From: GWB2-37-7 sp942492835
GTDB taxonomy: Bacteria > Bacillota > Clostridia > Lutisporales > Lutisporaceae
Length of the DNA stretch: 64,000 bases
NCBI GenBank assembly: GCA_942492835.1
Contig: OW818645.1
Span: 2,976,001-3,040,000, forward strand
Reading direction: 5' to 3'
This document shows, one piece after another, positions 40,399-49,122 of the stretch (position 1 is the stretch's first letter; each line of letters begins with the position of its first letter). The notes under the pieces were generated by a model, which worked only from the letters and a program-made list of their open reading frames with translations, had not been told where the DNA came from and did not search any database. Position numbers and translations under genes: made by a program.

Positions 40399-41073
40399 AT
40401 GCTTTACATCTTGGTAGTAGAAGATGACATTAATACAAGGAAATTAATGGAAGCGGTATTGCTTCAAAACGGTTATGGGGTTATTCTTGCCAAAGACGGG
40501 ATTGACGCATTTGAGAAAATGGATAACCATCATATAGATTTGATTGTTCTCGATCTTATGATGCCACGAATGGATGGCTATGAATTTACCGAAACTCTGC
40601 GCAACTGTAACAGCAACGTGCCAGTTTTAATGGTAACAGCGAAAGAAACACATGCAGATAAAAAGAGAGGTTTTCTTGTAGGAACAGATGACTATATGGT
40701 GAAGCCAGTTGACGAGGAGGAAATGATTCTGCGAATAGCAGCGCTTCTTCGTCGTTCTCAAATCGTAAATGAGCATCAATTGACAGTCGGAAAAACAATT
40801 TTAGATTATGATGCTTTTACTGTATCGCAAAACGGTAAAGTTCAGGAATTACCAAATAAGGAATTCATGTTGTTATACAAATTGTTGTCCTATCAAAACA
40901 AAATTTTTACTAGGCGCAGTTTGATGGATGAAATATGGGATATGAATTCAGATACAGATGAACGTACGGTAGATGTTCACGTAAATCGTTTGCGTGATCG
41001 CTTTAAAGAAAGTTCCGACTTCGAAATCATCACAGTTCGTGGTCTTGGATACAAGGCGGTGATAAAAGTATGA
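40399..41073 (+). CDS. OmpR-family response regulator (divergent to ABC-DnaK cluster)
   Basis: A 224-residue response regulator starting at ATG 40399 after AAAGGAGG. The receiver has ILVVEDDINTRKL, LIVLDLMMPRMDGYE (phosphoacceptor Asp) and DDYMVKPVDEEEMILRI. The winged helix carries NKEFMLLYKLLSYQ and the recognition part TVDVHVNRLRDRF, ending VRGLGYKAVI. It overlaps the kinase by 4 bp. The duplicated TCAGTTTA boxes in the intergenic region before both this gene and the ABC-DnaK cluster make autoregulation plus control of the cluster the simplest reading. Confidence 0.92.
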   Translation: MLYILVVEDDINTRKLMEAVLLQNGYGVILAKDGIDAFEKMDNHHIDLIVLDLMMPRMDGYEFTETLRNCNSNVPVLMVTAKETHADKKRGFLVGTDDYMVKPVDEEEMILRIAALLRRSQIVNEHQLTVGKTILDYDAFTVSQNGKVQELPNKEFMLLYKLLSYQNKIFTRRSLMDEIWDMNSDTDERTVDVHVNRLRDRFKESSDFEIITVRGLGYKAVIKV

Positions 41074-42107
41074 ACAGAACAAAATCTTTAAATATTTCAA
41101 TAACAATTTTTGTATTTTACATTATGATAACCGCAGGATTATTGACAGGGGTTTGCTTTCTTTTTTTGTATACCATGGGTATCTTCCCAATTCCAGCACT
41201 TACACCAATTTTTTCTACATTAATTGCATTGTTTGTTAGCAGTATTATCGGAACTTTCATTTCGGTTATAGTAAGTGAAAAAGTAATGAAACCACTAAAT
41301 CAACTAATAAAGGCAACCAAAGTAATATCCATTGGAGATTATAGCGTTCGTGTAGAAGAAATCGACAGTAATTCGGAAATTGCTGATTTACTTAGAAATT
41401 TTAATCATATGGCAGAAGAACTGAGCAGTATTGAATTATTTCGCAATGATTTTATCAATAGCTTTTCTCACGAGTTCAAGACACCGATTGTATCGATTCG
41501 AGGGTTTGCTAAGCAACTGCAAAACGAAAATCTTTCAATAGAAAAACGAAAAGAATACACTGACATAATTGTAAGTGAAGCTGAACGTCTAACTAATATG
41601 TCGGCAAATATTTTACTCCTTACTAAATTTGAGAATCAGCAACTCATTACCAATCAAGCGGAGTATGAACTGGATGAGCAAATTCGAAATTGCATCATAC
41701 TTCTTGAAAAGCAATGGAGTAAGAAAAACATAGAAATCAATCTTGATTTGGAACCAATAAGAATTTTTAGTAATGCAGAGATGCTATCACACCTTTGGAT
41801 AAATCTAATCGAAAACGCAATTAAATACTCCAACGATAATGGGAACATAACAATAAAATGCTATGAAAAGGTTGATGATATTCAGTTTATAATAAGCAAT
41901 GATGGTAACGGTATGGATGATAATACATTGAAGCATATTTTTGTTAAATTTTATCAAGGTGATAAATCACATGCATCACCAGGTAACGGACTTGGACTTT
42001 CAATTGTTAAACGAATTATAGAGCTTTGCAAAGGAGAAATTGCAATTGAAAGTGAAATCGGTCAAAGTACAACATTTACTGTAAAGCTGCCTAAAGCACA
42101 AGAATAG
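41070..42107 (+). CDS. sensor histidine kinase with HAMP domain
   Basis: A 345-residue kinase. Two close transmembrane helices at about residues 8-35 and 46-68 leave almost no extracellular loop (~10 residues). This suggests sensing in the membrane or through the ABC protein. A HAMP domain (MKPLNQLIKATKVISIGDYS) follows. The H-box is FINSFSHEFKTPIVSI, the N-box WINLIENAIKYSNDNG, and GNGMDDNT plus GNGLGLSIVKRI form the ATP lid. It is translationally coupled to the regulator. A hairpin overlaps the stop codon. Confidence 0.92.
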   Translation: MNRTKSLNISITIFVFYIMITAGLLTGVCFLFLYTMGIFPIPALTPIFSTLIALFVSSIIGTFISVIVSEKVMKPLNQLIKATKVISIGDYSVRVEEIDSNSEIADLLRNFNHMAEELSSIELFRNDFINSFSHEFKTPIVSIRGFAKQLQNENLSIEKRKEYTDIIVSEAERLTNMSANILLLTKFENQQLITNQAEYELDEQIRNCIILLEKQWSKKNIEINLDLEPIRIFSNAEMLSHLWINLIENAIKYSNDNGNITIKCYEKVDDIQFIISNDGNGMDDNTLKHIFVKFYQGDKSHASPGNGLGLSIVKRIIELCKGEIAIESEIGQSTTFTVKLPKAQE

Positions 42108-42139
42108 GAAGCAAAAGGGACGGTTCTTTTTGCTTCCTA
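42105..42139 (+). terminator. hairpin at the end of the kinase gene
   Basis: TAGGAAGCAAAA pairs with TTTTTGCTTCCTA across a GGGACGGTTC loop; the TAG stop is part of the stem. There is no T-run after the stem, so terminator activity is uncertain. GGGACGGTTCTTTTT-type hairpins recur in clostridial genomes. Confidence 0.45.
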
Positions 42140-42192
42140 TAATTCATATAACCTTCACATGCAAACCTAAAAACGGGTTTTATTTTTTTTGC

Positions 42193-42221
42193 TTGACTAA
42201 TACCATTTGTGGTATTATAAT
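42193..42221 (+). promoter_or_regulatory. promoter with operator palindrome in the spacer
   Basis: TTGACT (42193-42198), 17 bp, TATAAT (42216-42221). The spacer is filled by the perfect palindrome TAATACCA-TTTG-TGGTATTA (42198-42217), the likely operator of the wHTH regulator that follows. Confidence 0.75.
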
Positions 42222-42248
42222 TAAAAATGAAATCAATGGAGGTGTTAT

Positions 42249-42764
42249 ATTACGAAAGACATAAATGAGGTTATGTTAAATCCTGTCCGAATGAGAATTA
42301 TACAAGAGCTTTCCACAAGACAAAGCATTACTGCGACAGAGCTTTGTGAAAAAATCAGTGATGTTCCGCGGACTACTATGTACCGTCATATCAATATTTT
42401 ATTGGACAACAACATTTTATCTGTTGTATCCGAAAAAAAGATTCGAGGGAGCCTTGAAAGAACTCTTGCCTTAAATATAGGGGAAATATCAAAGCATAAC
42501 ACCCTTGAAAATGCTTCTAACAATGCATTGGCTTTTTTTATGAACAGATATGCAAGGTTTCACAACTATTTCAGTGGAGGAAATCCAGACACTGGTAAAG
42601 ATAAAATTTTTATGAACAATTCAGTATTGATGATGGATGATAATGAGTTCGACCAATTTTTATCGGAGCTGCGAGGGCTTCTCATAAAATACAACTTTGA
42701 AGCTTCAGACGGAAGAAAAGCCAGAGATATTTCGGTGATATCTGCACCCACAGAAAAGGAGTGA
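42249..42764 (+). CDS. ArsR-like winged-helix regulator (possible ATT start)
   Basis: A winged-helix repressor with HTH PVRMRIIQELSTRQ, ITATELCEKISDVPRTTMYRHI and a wing SVVSEKKIRGSLERT, then a helical effector or dimer domain. The first ATG, at 42273, has no usable Shine-Dalgarno (GAGG only 2 bp away). A strong GGAGG at 42238-42242 lies 6 bp before an in-frame ATT at 42249, which would add TKDINEV as in related proteins; so I start there, with caution (171 residues, or 163 from 42273). It probably represses itself and the hydrolase gene, which starts 5 bp after its stop. Confidence 0.78.
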   Translation: MTKDINEVMLNPVRMRIIQELSTRQSITATELCEKISDVPRTTMYRHINILLDNNILSVVSEKKIRGSLERTLALNIGEISKHNTLENASNNALAFFMNRYARFHNYFSGGNPDTGKDKIFMNNSVLMMDDNEFDQFLSELRGLLIKYNFEASDGRKARDISVISAPTEKE

Positions 42765-42769
42765 GCAAA

Positions 42770-43735
42770 ATGTCTAAAATCAAAACGAAAAGAGGTAAAA
42801 AAGTAATGACTGTTATTGCAATTATCTTAGGAATCATTGTTTGCCTTAATATAATCGGATTTGCTATCAACAAAATATTTTTTTCAAATGAGCTCGAAGC
42901 TATTTCACCTTATGGGCAGATAGTAGAAGTAAATGAAAAAAAGATGCATGTGTATTCTATGGGCGATGGCGAGAAAACCATTGTGTTGTTACCGGGTTTT
43001 GGGGTGGCCTTGCCAAGTGCGGACTTTGGACCACTGATGAGAGAGCTTTCTAAAGAATATACCGTTGTTTGCATTGAATATTTTGGTATTGGTTTCAGCG
43101 ACCAGGCAGATACACCACGAACAAATGAAAACTATACAGAAGAAATCAGAACTGCATTATCTTTGGCTGGCATTAAGGCGCCTTATGTCTTAATGCCTCA
43201 CTCAGCGTCTGGCATATACAGTGAATATTATGCTGCAAAATATCCTGATGAAGTATCTGCGATTATTATGCTGGACACAACATCAACTGGAAAGACAGGA
43301 ACTGGAAATCCTCCCAAATTCATTTACGGACTAGCCAAGCTACAGCAAGCTTGTGGATTAACACGCATTACAAGTGGATTGATGCCTCCTTCTCAAAAAG
43401 CCCAAAATGGATACACCGAAAAAGAAATCAGTGACTATAAATTGTTTACTTATCATGTTCTCAACAATACTATGATTGATCAGTCTTATAGTATGCTTGA
43501 TAATATCAATGAGGTAAATGCAATAGCTTTCCCTCAAGAAATACCGGTATTAAAACTCATATCCTCACAATCGGAAAAAAGAGCGGGAGCAGAATATCAA
43601 ACAAATCACTTAAATAGACTGGGAGCAAAAGTTGAATCAAAAATTATTGATTGCTCTCATTTCATTTATCAGACTAATGTTAAAGATATTTGTGATGCAA
43701 CAAGTACTTTCCTCGAAAAAATCATTAAAAACTGA
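42770..43735 (+). CDS. membrane-anchored alpha/beta hydrolase
   Basis: A 321-residue alpha/beta hydrolase anchored by an N-terminal hydrophobic helix (residues ~12-34, VMTVIAIILGIIVCLNIIGF). The oxyanion region is VLLPGFGVALPSADFG, the nucleophile elbow is MPHSASGIYSEYY (Ser at ~146; the usual GxSxG is HSASG), and DCSHFIY near the C-terminus supplies the His. The ATG at 42770 has AAAGGAG 8 bp upstream; a GTG at 42761 abuts that site. It is co-transcribed with the preceding wHTH regulator. The substrate is unknown; the fold also covers lipases, proline peptidases and haloperoxidase-like enzymes. Confidence 0.83.
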   Translation: MSKIKTKRGKKVMTVIAIILGIIVCLNIIGFAINKIFFSNELEAISPYGQIVEVNEKKMHVYSMGDGEKTIVLLPGFGVALPSADFGPLMRELSKEYTVVCIEYFGIGFSDQADTPRTNENYTEEIRTALSLAGIKAPYVLMPHSASGIYSEYYAAKYPDEVSAIIMLDTTSTGKTGTGNPPKFIYGLAKLQQACGLTRITSGLMPPSQKAQNGYTEKEISDYKLFTYHVLNNTMIDQSYSMLDNINEVNAIAFPQEIPVLKLISSQSEKRAGAEYQTNHLNRLGAKVESKIIDCSHFIYQTNVKDICDATSTFLEKIIKN

Positions 43736-43775
43736 AGTCTATGATTTGAATAATCAAGGAAGTGATGATTTACAT

Positions 43776-45455
43776 ATGAACATAAATAATTTTCAGAACA
43801 ATATAAACAAGACGATCTTGGACAGGGGATATGACTACTATATTAAAGGAAATATAATTGAAACATACAATCAAGAAGACAGCAAATATATTTTCATAAT
43901 CCAAGGAAGTGAAGACTACGAGGTTGTAGTAAAGTTAGATAAAAATGGAGAAATAGTATATTCAGATTGTGATTGTCCTTATGACTTTGGACCAATATGC
44001 AAGCATCAAGTAGCAGCTTTTTGTAAGCTTTATGAGATTTTAAATAGTGAAGATAATAGCATAAGTACGAAAAAACAAGTAGCAAAGCAATCAGAGATTA
44101 AAGAAGTCTTGAACAATCTTTCTAAAGAAGAATTAATTAGTATTATAGAAGATATAACCAAAAAAGATAAAACCTTAAAAAATAGCCTAATTGTCAGATA
44201 TTCAAAAGGTGACAATAAACAGGAAATTAAAAAATGCAAAAAGTTAATAGAGTCTATCGTTAGCAAGTATGCAGGCAGAGACGACTATATAATGTACAGA
44301 GAAACATGTGACTATGTAAGTGAGATGGAAGATTTATTAGACAAGGTAAGAGATACAGAAGATATGCTGCTAGCCTTGGATATTGCATTTTTAGTGTTTA
44401 ACGAAGCTGTTGAAGCTTTTCAATATGCAGATGACTCTGATGGTGATATAGGTGGATTGGTATCTGAAACAATAGAGTTAATAAGTGATATTATATATAA
44501 TAGTGAGGATTTAGATAAAAATATAAGAGAAGAAGTATTCTATAAATTAATGGAGCAGAGCGATAGCAAGAGCTTTGACGGATGGGAAGAATACAGAATT
44601 GATATGCTAGGACTATGTACTAAATTTGTTGATATAGAAGAGCTTAGAAAAAAACTAGTAATGAAAATACAATGCTCAGTGAATAAAAATTTAGAGAATG
44701 AGAATATGAAATATACTAATGAAAGTATGCTGCATCTATTATATGAAATAATAGATGAATATAGAACTAAAGAAGAAGCAGAGCAATTCATAAAAGATAA
44801 TCTAAATTTTACATCCTTTAGAGAATTACTTATAAATAAGTATATTAAAGAAAAAAATTATCATAAGGTCATAGAATTAACTCTAGAAGGAGAAAAACAA
44901 GACAAAGAATTTGCAGGCTTAATATCAAAATGGAAAAAAATAAGATATACAGCTTACATAGAACTATCACTTAAGAAAGAACAAGAAAAATTGGCAAAAG
45001 AGCTTTTGCTTAATGGAGATTTTGAATACTATAGTCAGCTAAAAGAACTCAATACAGGAGATAAGGAAGACTTTTATAATAGCTTAAAACAAGAACTAAA
45101 AAAGGATAAGAATTGGTCAAGAAGAAATATTTACCTTAAGCTTATAGTAGTAGAAAACGACTTAGATGAGATAATGGAGGTTGTAAGGGAGAATCCTAGA
45201 AATATAGAAGATTATGCAGATATGCTAGCAGATAAGTTTAGAGATGAGATCATAGATATTTATAAAAAACATATAAAGTTGTCAGCATATGCTTCGTCAG
45301 ATAGAAGACGTTATCAAGAAGTATGTGGAATACTTAAGAGATATAAAAAGATAGCTGGTAGGAAAAGTCAAGAAGAACTGATAAATGAGCTAAGTGATTT
45401 ATATAGAAAAAGACCAGCCTTTGTAGATGAGCTAAGTAAGATTAATAGACATTAA
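43776..45455 (+). CDS. SWIM zinc-finger protein
   Basis: A 559-residue protein. Residues ~1-90 form the SWIM region: ILDRGYDYYIKGNI, VKLDKNGEIVYSDCDCPYD and ICKHQVAAF give the Cys-x-Cys...Cys-x-His zinc ligands. The remaining ~450 residues are charged and helical with no catalytic motif. SWIM proteins bind nucleic acids or partners, and in Firmicutes they often accompany SNF2 helicases, absent here. The ATG 43776 lies 40 bp after the hydrolase stop with only a distant AAGGAAG. Codon use is more A-rich than upstream genes. Confidence 0.78.
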   Translation: MNINNFQNNINKTILDRGYDYYIKGNIIETYNQEDSKYIFIIQGSEDYEVVVKLDKNGEIVYSDCDCPYDFGPICKHQVAAFCKLYEILNSEDNSISTKKQVAKQSEIKEVLNNLSKEELISIIEDITKKDKTLKNSLIVRYSKGDNKQEIKKCKKLIESIVSKYAGRDDYIMYRETCDYVSEMEDLLDKVRDTEDMLLALDIAFLVFNEAVEAFQYADDSDGDIGGLVSETIELISDIIYNSEDLDKNIREEVFYKLMEQSDSKSFDGWEEYRIDMLGLCTKFVDIEELRKKLVMKIQCSVNKNLENENMKYTNESMLHLLYEIIDEYRTKEEAEQFIKDNLNFTSFRELLINKYIKEKNYHKVIELTLEGEKQDKEFAGLISKWKKIRYTAYIELSLKKEQEKLAKELLLNGDFEYYSQLKELNTGDKEDFYNSLKQELKKDKNWSRRNIYLKLIVVENDLDEIMEVVRENPRNIEDYADMLADKFRDEIIDIYKKHIKLSAYASSDRRRYQEVCGILKRYKKIAGRKSQEELINELSDLYRKRPAFVDELSKINRH

Positions 45456-45490
45456 TAAGAGAGCCGAAAACTAAACACATATAGTTAAAG

Positions 45491-45538
45491 ATGCAATAAC
45501 CATAGGTAAACCAAGCTATAATATACAAATATGAATAC
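45491..45538 (+). repeat. rlmD upstream segment duplicated at the window end
   Basis: These 48 bases agree at 45 positions with 63916-63963. They include a TATAAT at 45517-45522, so the segment may carry the rlmD promoter. Confidence 0.8.
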
Positions 45539-45555
45539 ATAGAAAAGGCGAAAAT

Positions 45556-46890
45556 ATGAACAATGAACAAATAAAAGTAAAATGCATTGGAATGGACGAA
45601 AAAGGAAAAGGAATTGTCAGAATAAAAGGGCAGGAGTTGTATGTTTCTAATTTATTAGAAGGAGAAACTGCACTTATCGAGGTGATTCAAAAGAGGAATT
45701 TTATAACTGGCAAGGTGATTCGAATTGAGGAAAAGTCAAAAGACAGAGTGGTGCCTAAGTGTGCACATTTTACTCAATGCGGAGGCTGTCAATTGCAGCA
45801 TTTGTCTAGTAAGGGACAAGCAGAGTTCAAGCAGAAAAGCATAGAAAAACTGATGGGATGCTATCATAAAGTAAATGAAATATTGACTATGGATGAACCA
45901 TATTTTTATCGTAATAAAATACACTCAACAGTGTCTTATGACCAAAAGGGAAAAATCATATCGGGGATTTTTGAAGAAAATACTCATCATGTGATACCCA
46001 TTGAGAAGTGTATGATTCAGGATAGACAGGCAGATGAAATCATAGCAACTATACGTGAAATCATGAAGGTCTACAAAATGAAACCCTTTGATGAGGATAC
46101 GGGTCAAGGCTTTCTCCGTCATATATTAGTCAAAACAGGCTTTGTAAGCAAGCAGATAATGGTTGTTCTTGTAGTTTCTGATCAGGTTTTTCCAGGGAAA
46201 AATAACTTTATCAAGGAATTGTTAAAAAAGCATCCAGACATAACTACAATTGTTATGAATATCAATAACCGCAAAACAAGTGTTGTACTTGGTAATAGAG
46301 AAAAGGTTCTGTATGGGAGCGGCTATATAGAAGATACTTTGTGTGGCTGCGTATTCCAAATTTCACCCAAATCCTTTTATCAAATTAATCCTATACAAAC
46401 TGAAATTTTATACAGTAAAGCTATTGAAATGGCAGGACTAAAGGGGAATGAAGCGGTTCTTGATGCTTATTGTGGTATCGGTACTATTTCACTTATTGTC
46501 AGCAGCAAAGTAAAAAAAGTGATAGGAGTCGAGTTAAACAAAGATGCTGTGAAGGATGCAATCCAAAACGCAAAAAGGAATAAGATAACCAATACCTATT
46601 TTTATAATGAAGATGCAGGAGATTTTATTGTTGGTCTTGCAAAGGATAAACAGAGTATTGATACTGTATTTATGGATCCTCCAAGAGTTGGCAGCGATGA
46701 GAAGTTTTTGTCTTCGCTTGTTCAACTGGCACCAAGACAGGTGATATATATATCTTGTAATCCTGTGACACAGGAAAGAGATGTTAGGTATTTGGATAGG
46801 TATGGATATAAGGTAATGGAAATTCAACCTGTGGATATGTTTCCGCAGACTGGGCATGTGGAGTGTGTGGTGAGGCTGGAAAAGCGGTAG
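45556..46890 (+). CDS. rlmD: 23S rRNA (uracil-C5)-methyltransferase RlmD/RumA family
   Basis: A 444-residue SAM-dependent rRNA methyltransferase forming 5-methyluridine in 23S rRNA; Firmicute members can modify both U747 and U1939 (RlmCD). An N-terminal TRAM domain occupies residues ~1-60. The Fe-S cluster ligands are in CAHFTQCGGCQLQHL with a later Cys in IEKCMIQD. The SAM motif is VLDAYCGIGTISL, and FMDPPRVGSDEKF and YISCNPVTQERD hold the catalytic Cys and base. A weak ATG context (AAAAGGCG) precedes it. Part of this gene and its upstream region recur at the right edge of the window. Confidence 0.92.
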   Translation: MNNEQIKVKCIGMDEKGKGIVRIKGQELYVSNLLEGETALIEVIQKRNFITGKVIRIEEKSKDRVVPKCAHFTQCGGCQLQHLSSKGQAEFKQKSIEKLMGCYHKVNEILTMDEPYFYRNKIHSTVSYDQKGKIISGIFEENTHHVIPIEKCMIQDRQADEIIATIREIMKVYKMKPFDEDTGQGFLRHILVKTGFVSKQIMVVLVVSDQVFPGKNNFIKELLKKHPDITTIVMNINNRKTSVVLGNREKVLYGSGYIEDTLCGCVFQISPKSFYQINPIQTEILYSKAIEMAGLKGNEAVLDAYCGIGTISLIVSSKVKKVIGVELNKDAVKDAIQNAKRNKITNTYFYNEDAGDFIVGLAKDKQSIDTVFMDPPRVGSDEKFLSSLVQLAPRQVIYISCNPVTQERDVRYLDRYGYKVMEIQPVDMFPQTGHVECVVRLEKR

Positions 46891-46987
46891 GATTAAGTAA
46901 ATAGAATGATTTGAAGCCACTGAGTGTTTGAGGACATTTGGTGGCTCTTGTATGTGGAAACATATCAACATGAAAATGATCAATTGC

Positions 46988-47022
46988 GAACACTTGTTCT
47001 AGGATTATTTATCATATATAAT
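46988..47022 (+). promoter_or_regulatory. SOS (LexA)-type promoter
   Basis: CGAACACTTGTTCT (46987-47000) matches the Firmicute LexA box CGAAC-N4-GTTCG at all but the last base. Its TTGTTC (46994-46999) is also a -35, 17 bp before a perfect TATAAT (47017-47022). It points toward the KilA-N gene ~100 bp downstream. Confidence 0.65.
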
Positions 47023-47121
47023 ATTGATTATAGGAATAAAGAAAACCGTCCATTGACAAGAGAAAAATGCACTATTCTGTATAGTTAATAGGAACCTTGT
47101 TAGATAAGGAGGTGTTGATAC

Positions 47122-47979
47122 ATGGTTAAGAAGTCAACGAAAGAAACGATTCATGCCAAAGGTATTGAAATTGCTATCTATACTGAAGACTTTCAAAATG
47201 AATTTATATCACTTACTGATATCGCGCGATATAAAAGTGATGAGCCAAAAGATGTCATCAAGAATTGGATGAGAAGTAAGGATACTATTGAATTTTTGGG
47301 TCTTTGGGAGCAATTGAATAATGATAATTTTAAAGGGGTCGAATTCGACTCCTTTAGAAGACAAGCGGGCTCAAATGCGTTTACACTATCACCGCAAAAA
47401 TGGATTGAATGTACAAATGCAATTGGAATCATTTCTAAATCAGGTAGAAATGGAGGTACATTTGCTCATTCCGACATTGCATTTGAATTTGCTTCTTGGA
47501 TTTCAGCAGAGTTTAAACTCTATATCATCAAGGATTATAAGCGACTAAGAACAGATGAAAGTAGCAGACTCTCATTAGGGTGGAATTTAAACCGTGAAAT
47601 ATCTAAATTGAACTATAGAATTCGTACTGATGCAATAAAAGATAACCTATTGCCAACCGAATTGACTACATATCAAATTTCTCTGACCTATGCAAGCGAA
47701 GCAGATGTGCTGAACGTGGCGCTCTTTGGGATAACTGCTAAAGAGTGGCGTGAAGAGAATTCAAGTTTAAAAGGAAATATGAGGGACTATGCTAATTTGA
47801 ATCAATTATTGGTTTTAGCGAACCTAGAAAGCTATAATGCTATTTTAATTGAGCAAGGTCATCCTCAAGCTGAAAGACTTCAATTATTAAATCAATTGGC
47901 AATACGTCAATTAAAAGCGATAGAACAGATTGGAATGAGTGAAATTAAAAGGTTAAAAATAAATGATTACAATATTTAA
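47122..47979 (+). CDS. KilA-N domain protein
   Basis: A 285-residue protein with the KilA-N domain at residues ~10-125 (ISLTDIARYKSDEPKDVIKN, EFLGLWEQLNN, SPQKWIECTNAIGI, FEFASWISAEFKLYIIKDY). KilA-N proteins are phage or mobile-element DNA-binding proteins, often antirepressors. The C-terminal half, with NREISKLNYRIRTDAIK, is the common associated helical domain. The ATG 47122 follows AAGGAGG. An SOS-type promoter upstream suggests induction by DNA damage, as for prophage genes. The surrounding 47-51 kb contains broken genes and element remnants, so it may be a leftover from a mobile element. Confidence 0.85.
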   Translation: MVKKSTKETIHAKGIEIAIYTEDFQNEFISLTDIARYKSDEPKDVIKNWMRSKDTIEFLGLWEQLNNDNFKGVEFDSFRRQAGSNAFTLSPQKWIECTNAIGIISKSGRNGGTFAHSDIAFEFASWISAEFKLYIIKDYKRLRTDESSRLSLGWNLNREISKLNYRIRTDAIKDNLLPTELTTYQISLTYASEADVLNVALFGITAKEWREENSSLKGNMRDYANLNQLLVLANLESYNAILIEQGHPQAERLQLLNQLAIRQLKAIEQIGMSEIKRLKINDYNI

Positions 47980-48005
47980 TAGTGGAATTTAAGGTGATGT
48001 AAATT

Positions 48006-48932
48006 ATGAACCTATGGGAATCTTATCAAAAAATAGATGAGTACCTGAGAGAGAAATTATTAACAATTCCGCCATATCCATGTGTTTCAGGAAGCATGGT
48101 AAGTAAGTTATTAGAATGTTTAGCTAATCCGGACCCATCTTGGGGAGGCGTAGATGGAGAAATCTTAAGGTTGGTGAATAGTCCGTGGCAGAGAGCTTAC
48201 CAAGTTGAATATCGATATAATCCATCAAAAATATTTGCAGACTACTTGGGAGTCATAGAAAGTGCAACATATGATTTGATGGTGGGAAACTATGTTTGTG
48301 CATATATCAGTTTAATCCCTGTTGTTGAGGCAGCACTAAGGGCGTGGGATACCGAAAAACCTGAAATTAGATTGAATGGGAAAGATGATGAATTTAATAT
48401 GAAAATTTTTTCCAAATCTCTTATCGACTATTTAAGAGAAAAGAATATTCATGGAAAGTTAAATCCTAAGTTTCAATAGTGGATAAGCAATCAGATAAAA
48501 TATTTTGAGTTTATCATGGGTAACGTATTCTATCTAAGGTTTAAAGACTCTGAGGAAGGTGTACATAGAGAGTTTAATAGAAATAGGACTTTACATCTTT
48601 TAGATGGTGTACAAGATCCTCTAATTTTACGAGATAATGTTATTAGGATCTTTTTATTGCTAGATATAATTGCGGAACTGTATTTGAGTTTAGATGATGA
48701 TCTATATGCCGAGAATACTTTTTGTGCTGATTATGAAGAGAATATTAATTTTAACTTAAGGCGGAAAATATATTTAAAGAATGCAATGGAGTTGATCAAC
48801 TTAACAGACATGACAATAATAAAATTAGCCTTTTTAAATAAAGATGATAATTTAGCTTTTTCTGATGACAAAAAGAAAAAGTTTATCGAACAGAAAGAGC
48901 ATCAAATCGAGTTTTTGAGTAATAGATCATGA
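48006..48932 (+). pseudogene. hypothetical gene split by an in-frame TAG
   Basis: One continuous frame of 309 codons interrupted by TAG at 48477-48479. The first part ends in KLNPKFQ; after the stop the frame reads WISNQIKYFEFIMGNVFYLRF and continues to 48932. A restart ATG at 48516 lacks a Shine-Dalgarno. The N-terminal half has no motif I recognise (SLIPVVEAALRAW suggests a helical fold, like abortive-infection or HEPN-type proteins, but without an R-x4-6-H). It lies 26 bp after the KilA-N gene. Most likely a pseudogene by a single point mutation; suppression or sequencing error are alternatives. Confidence 0.7.
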
Positions 48933-49076
48933 ATGGAAACCAGTAATATCAATTTAGGATACATTAATTCCTCCACCAAGGCACGTGGAATCCATAATCC
49001 TGTTGCAACGTCAAAAATCCTTAACAAACAATATGGTGCCAGGCACGACAGTTAGATAGTTATAGACACATGTAAG

Positions 49077-49122
49077 CTCTCCTGATAGTATAAGAATAAA
49101 TGTACTATCAGGAGGGTTTTTT
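49077..49122 (+). terminator. hairpin directly before the transposase-like frame
   Basis: CTCTCCTGATAGTA (49077-49090) pairs with TACTATCAGGAGGG (49103-49116), followed by T6 abutting the ATG. It is the twin of 19481-19528. Such hairpins upstream of transposase genes block readthrough in IS200-like elements. Confidence 0.7.

Noticed and set aside
43632..43775. SWIM gene start at 43632
   Set aside because: This would overlap the hydrolase gene by ~100 bp and lacks a ribosome site; ATG 43776 gives a compact SWIM N-terminus.
47053..47085. TTGACA at 47053 as the KilA-N promoter
   Set aside because: The only -10-like hexamers lie at poor spacing (14 or 21 bp); the SOS-type promoter upstream is better.
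48477..48479. Pyrrolysine readthrough of TAG
   Set aside because: No pyl genes, methylamine methyltransferases or PYLIS-like element are visible, and neighbours are pseudogenes; nonsense mutation is simpler.
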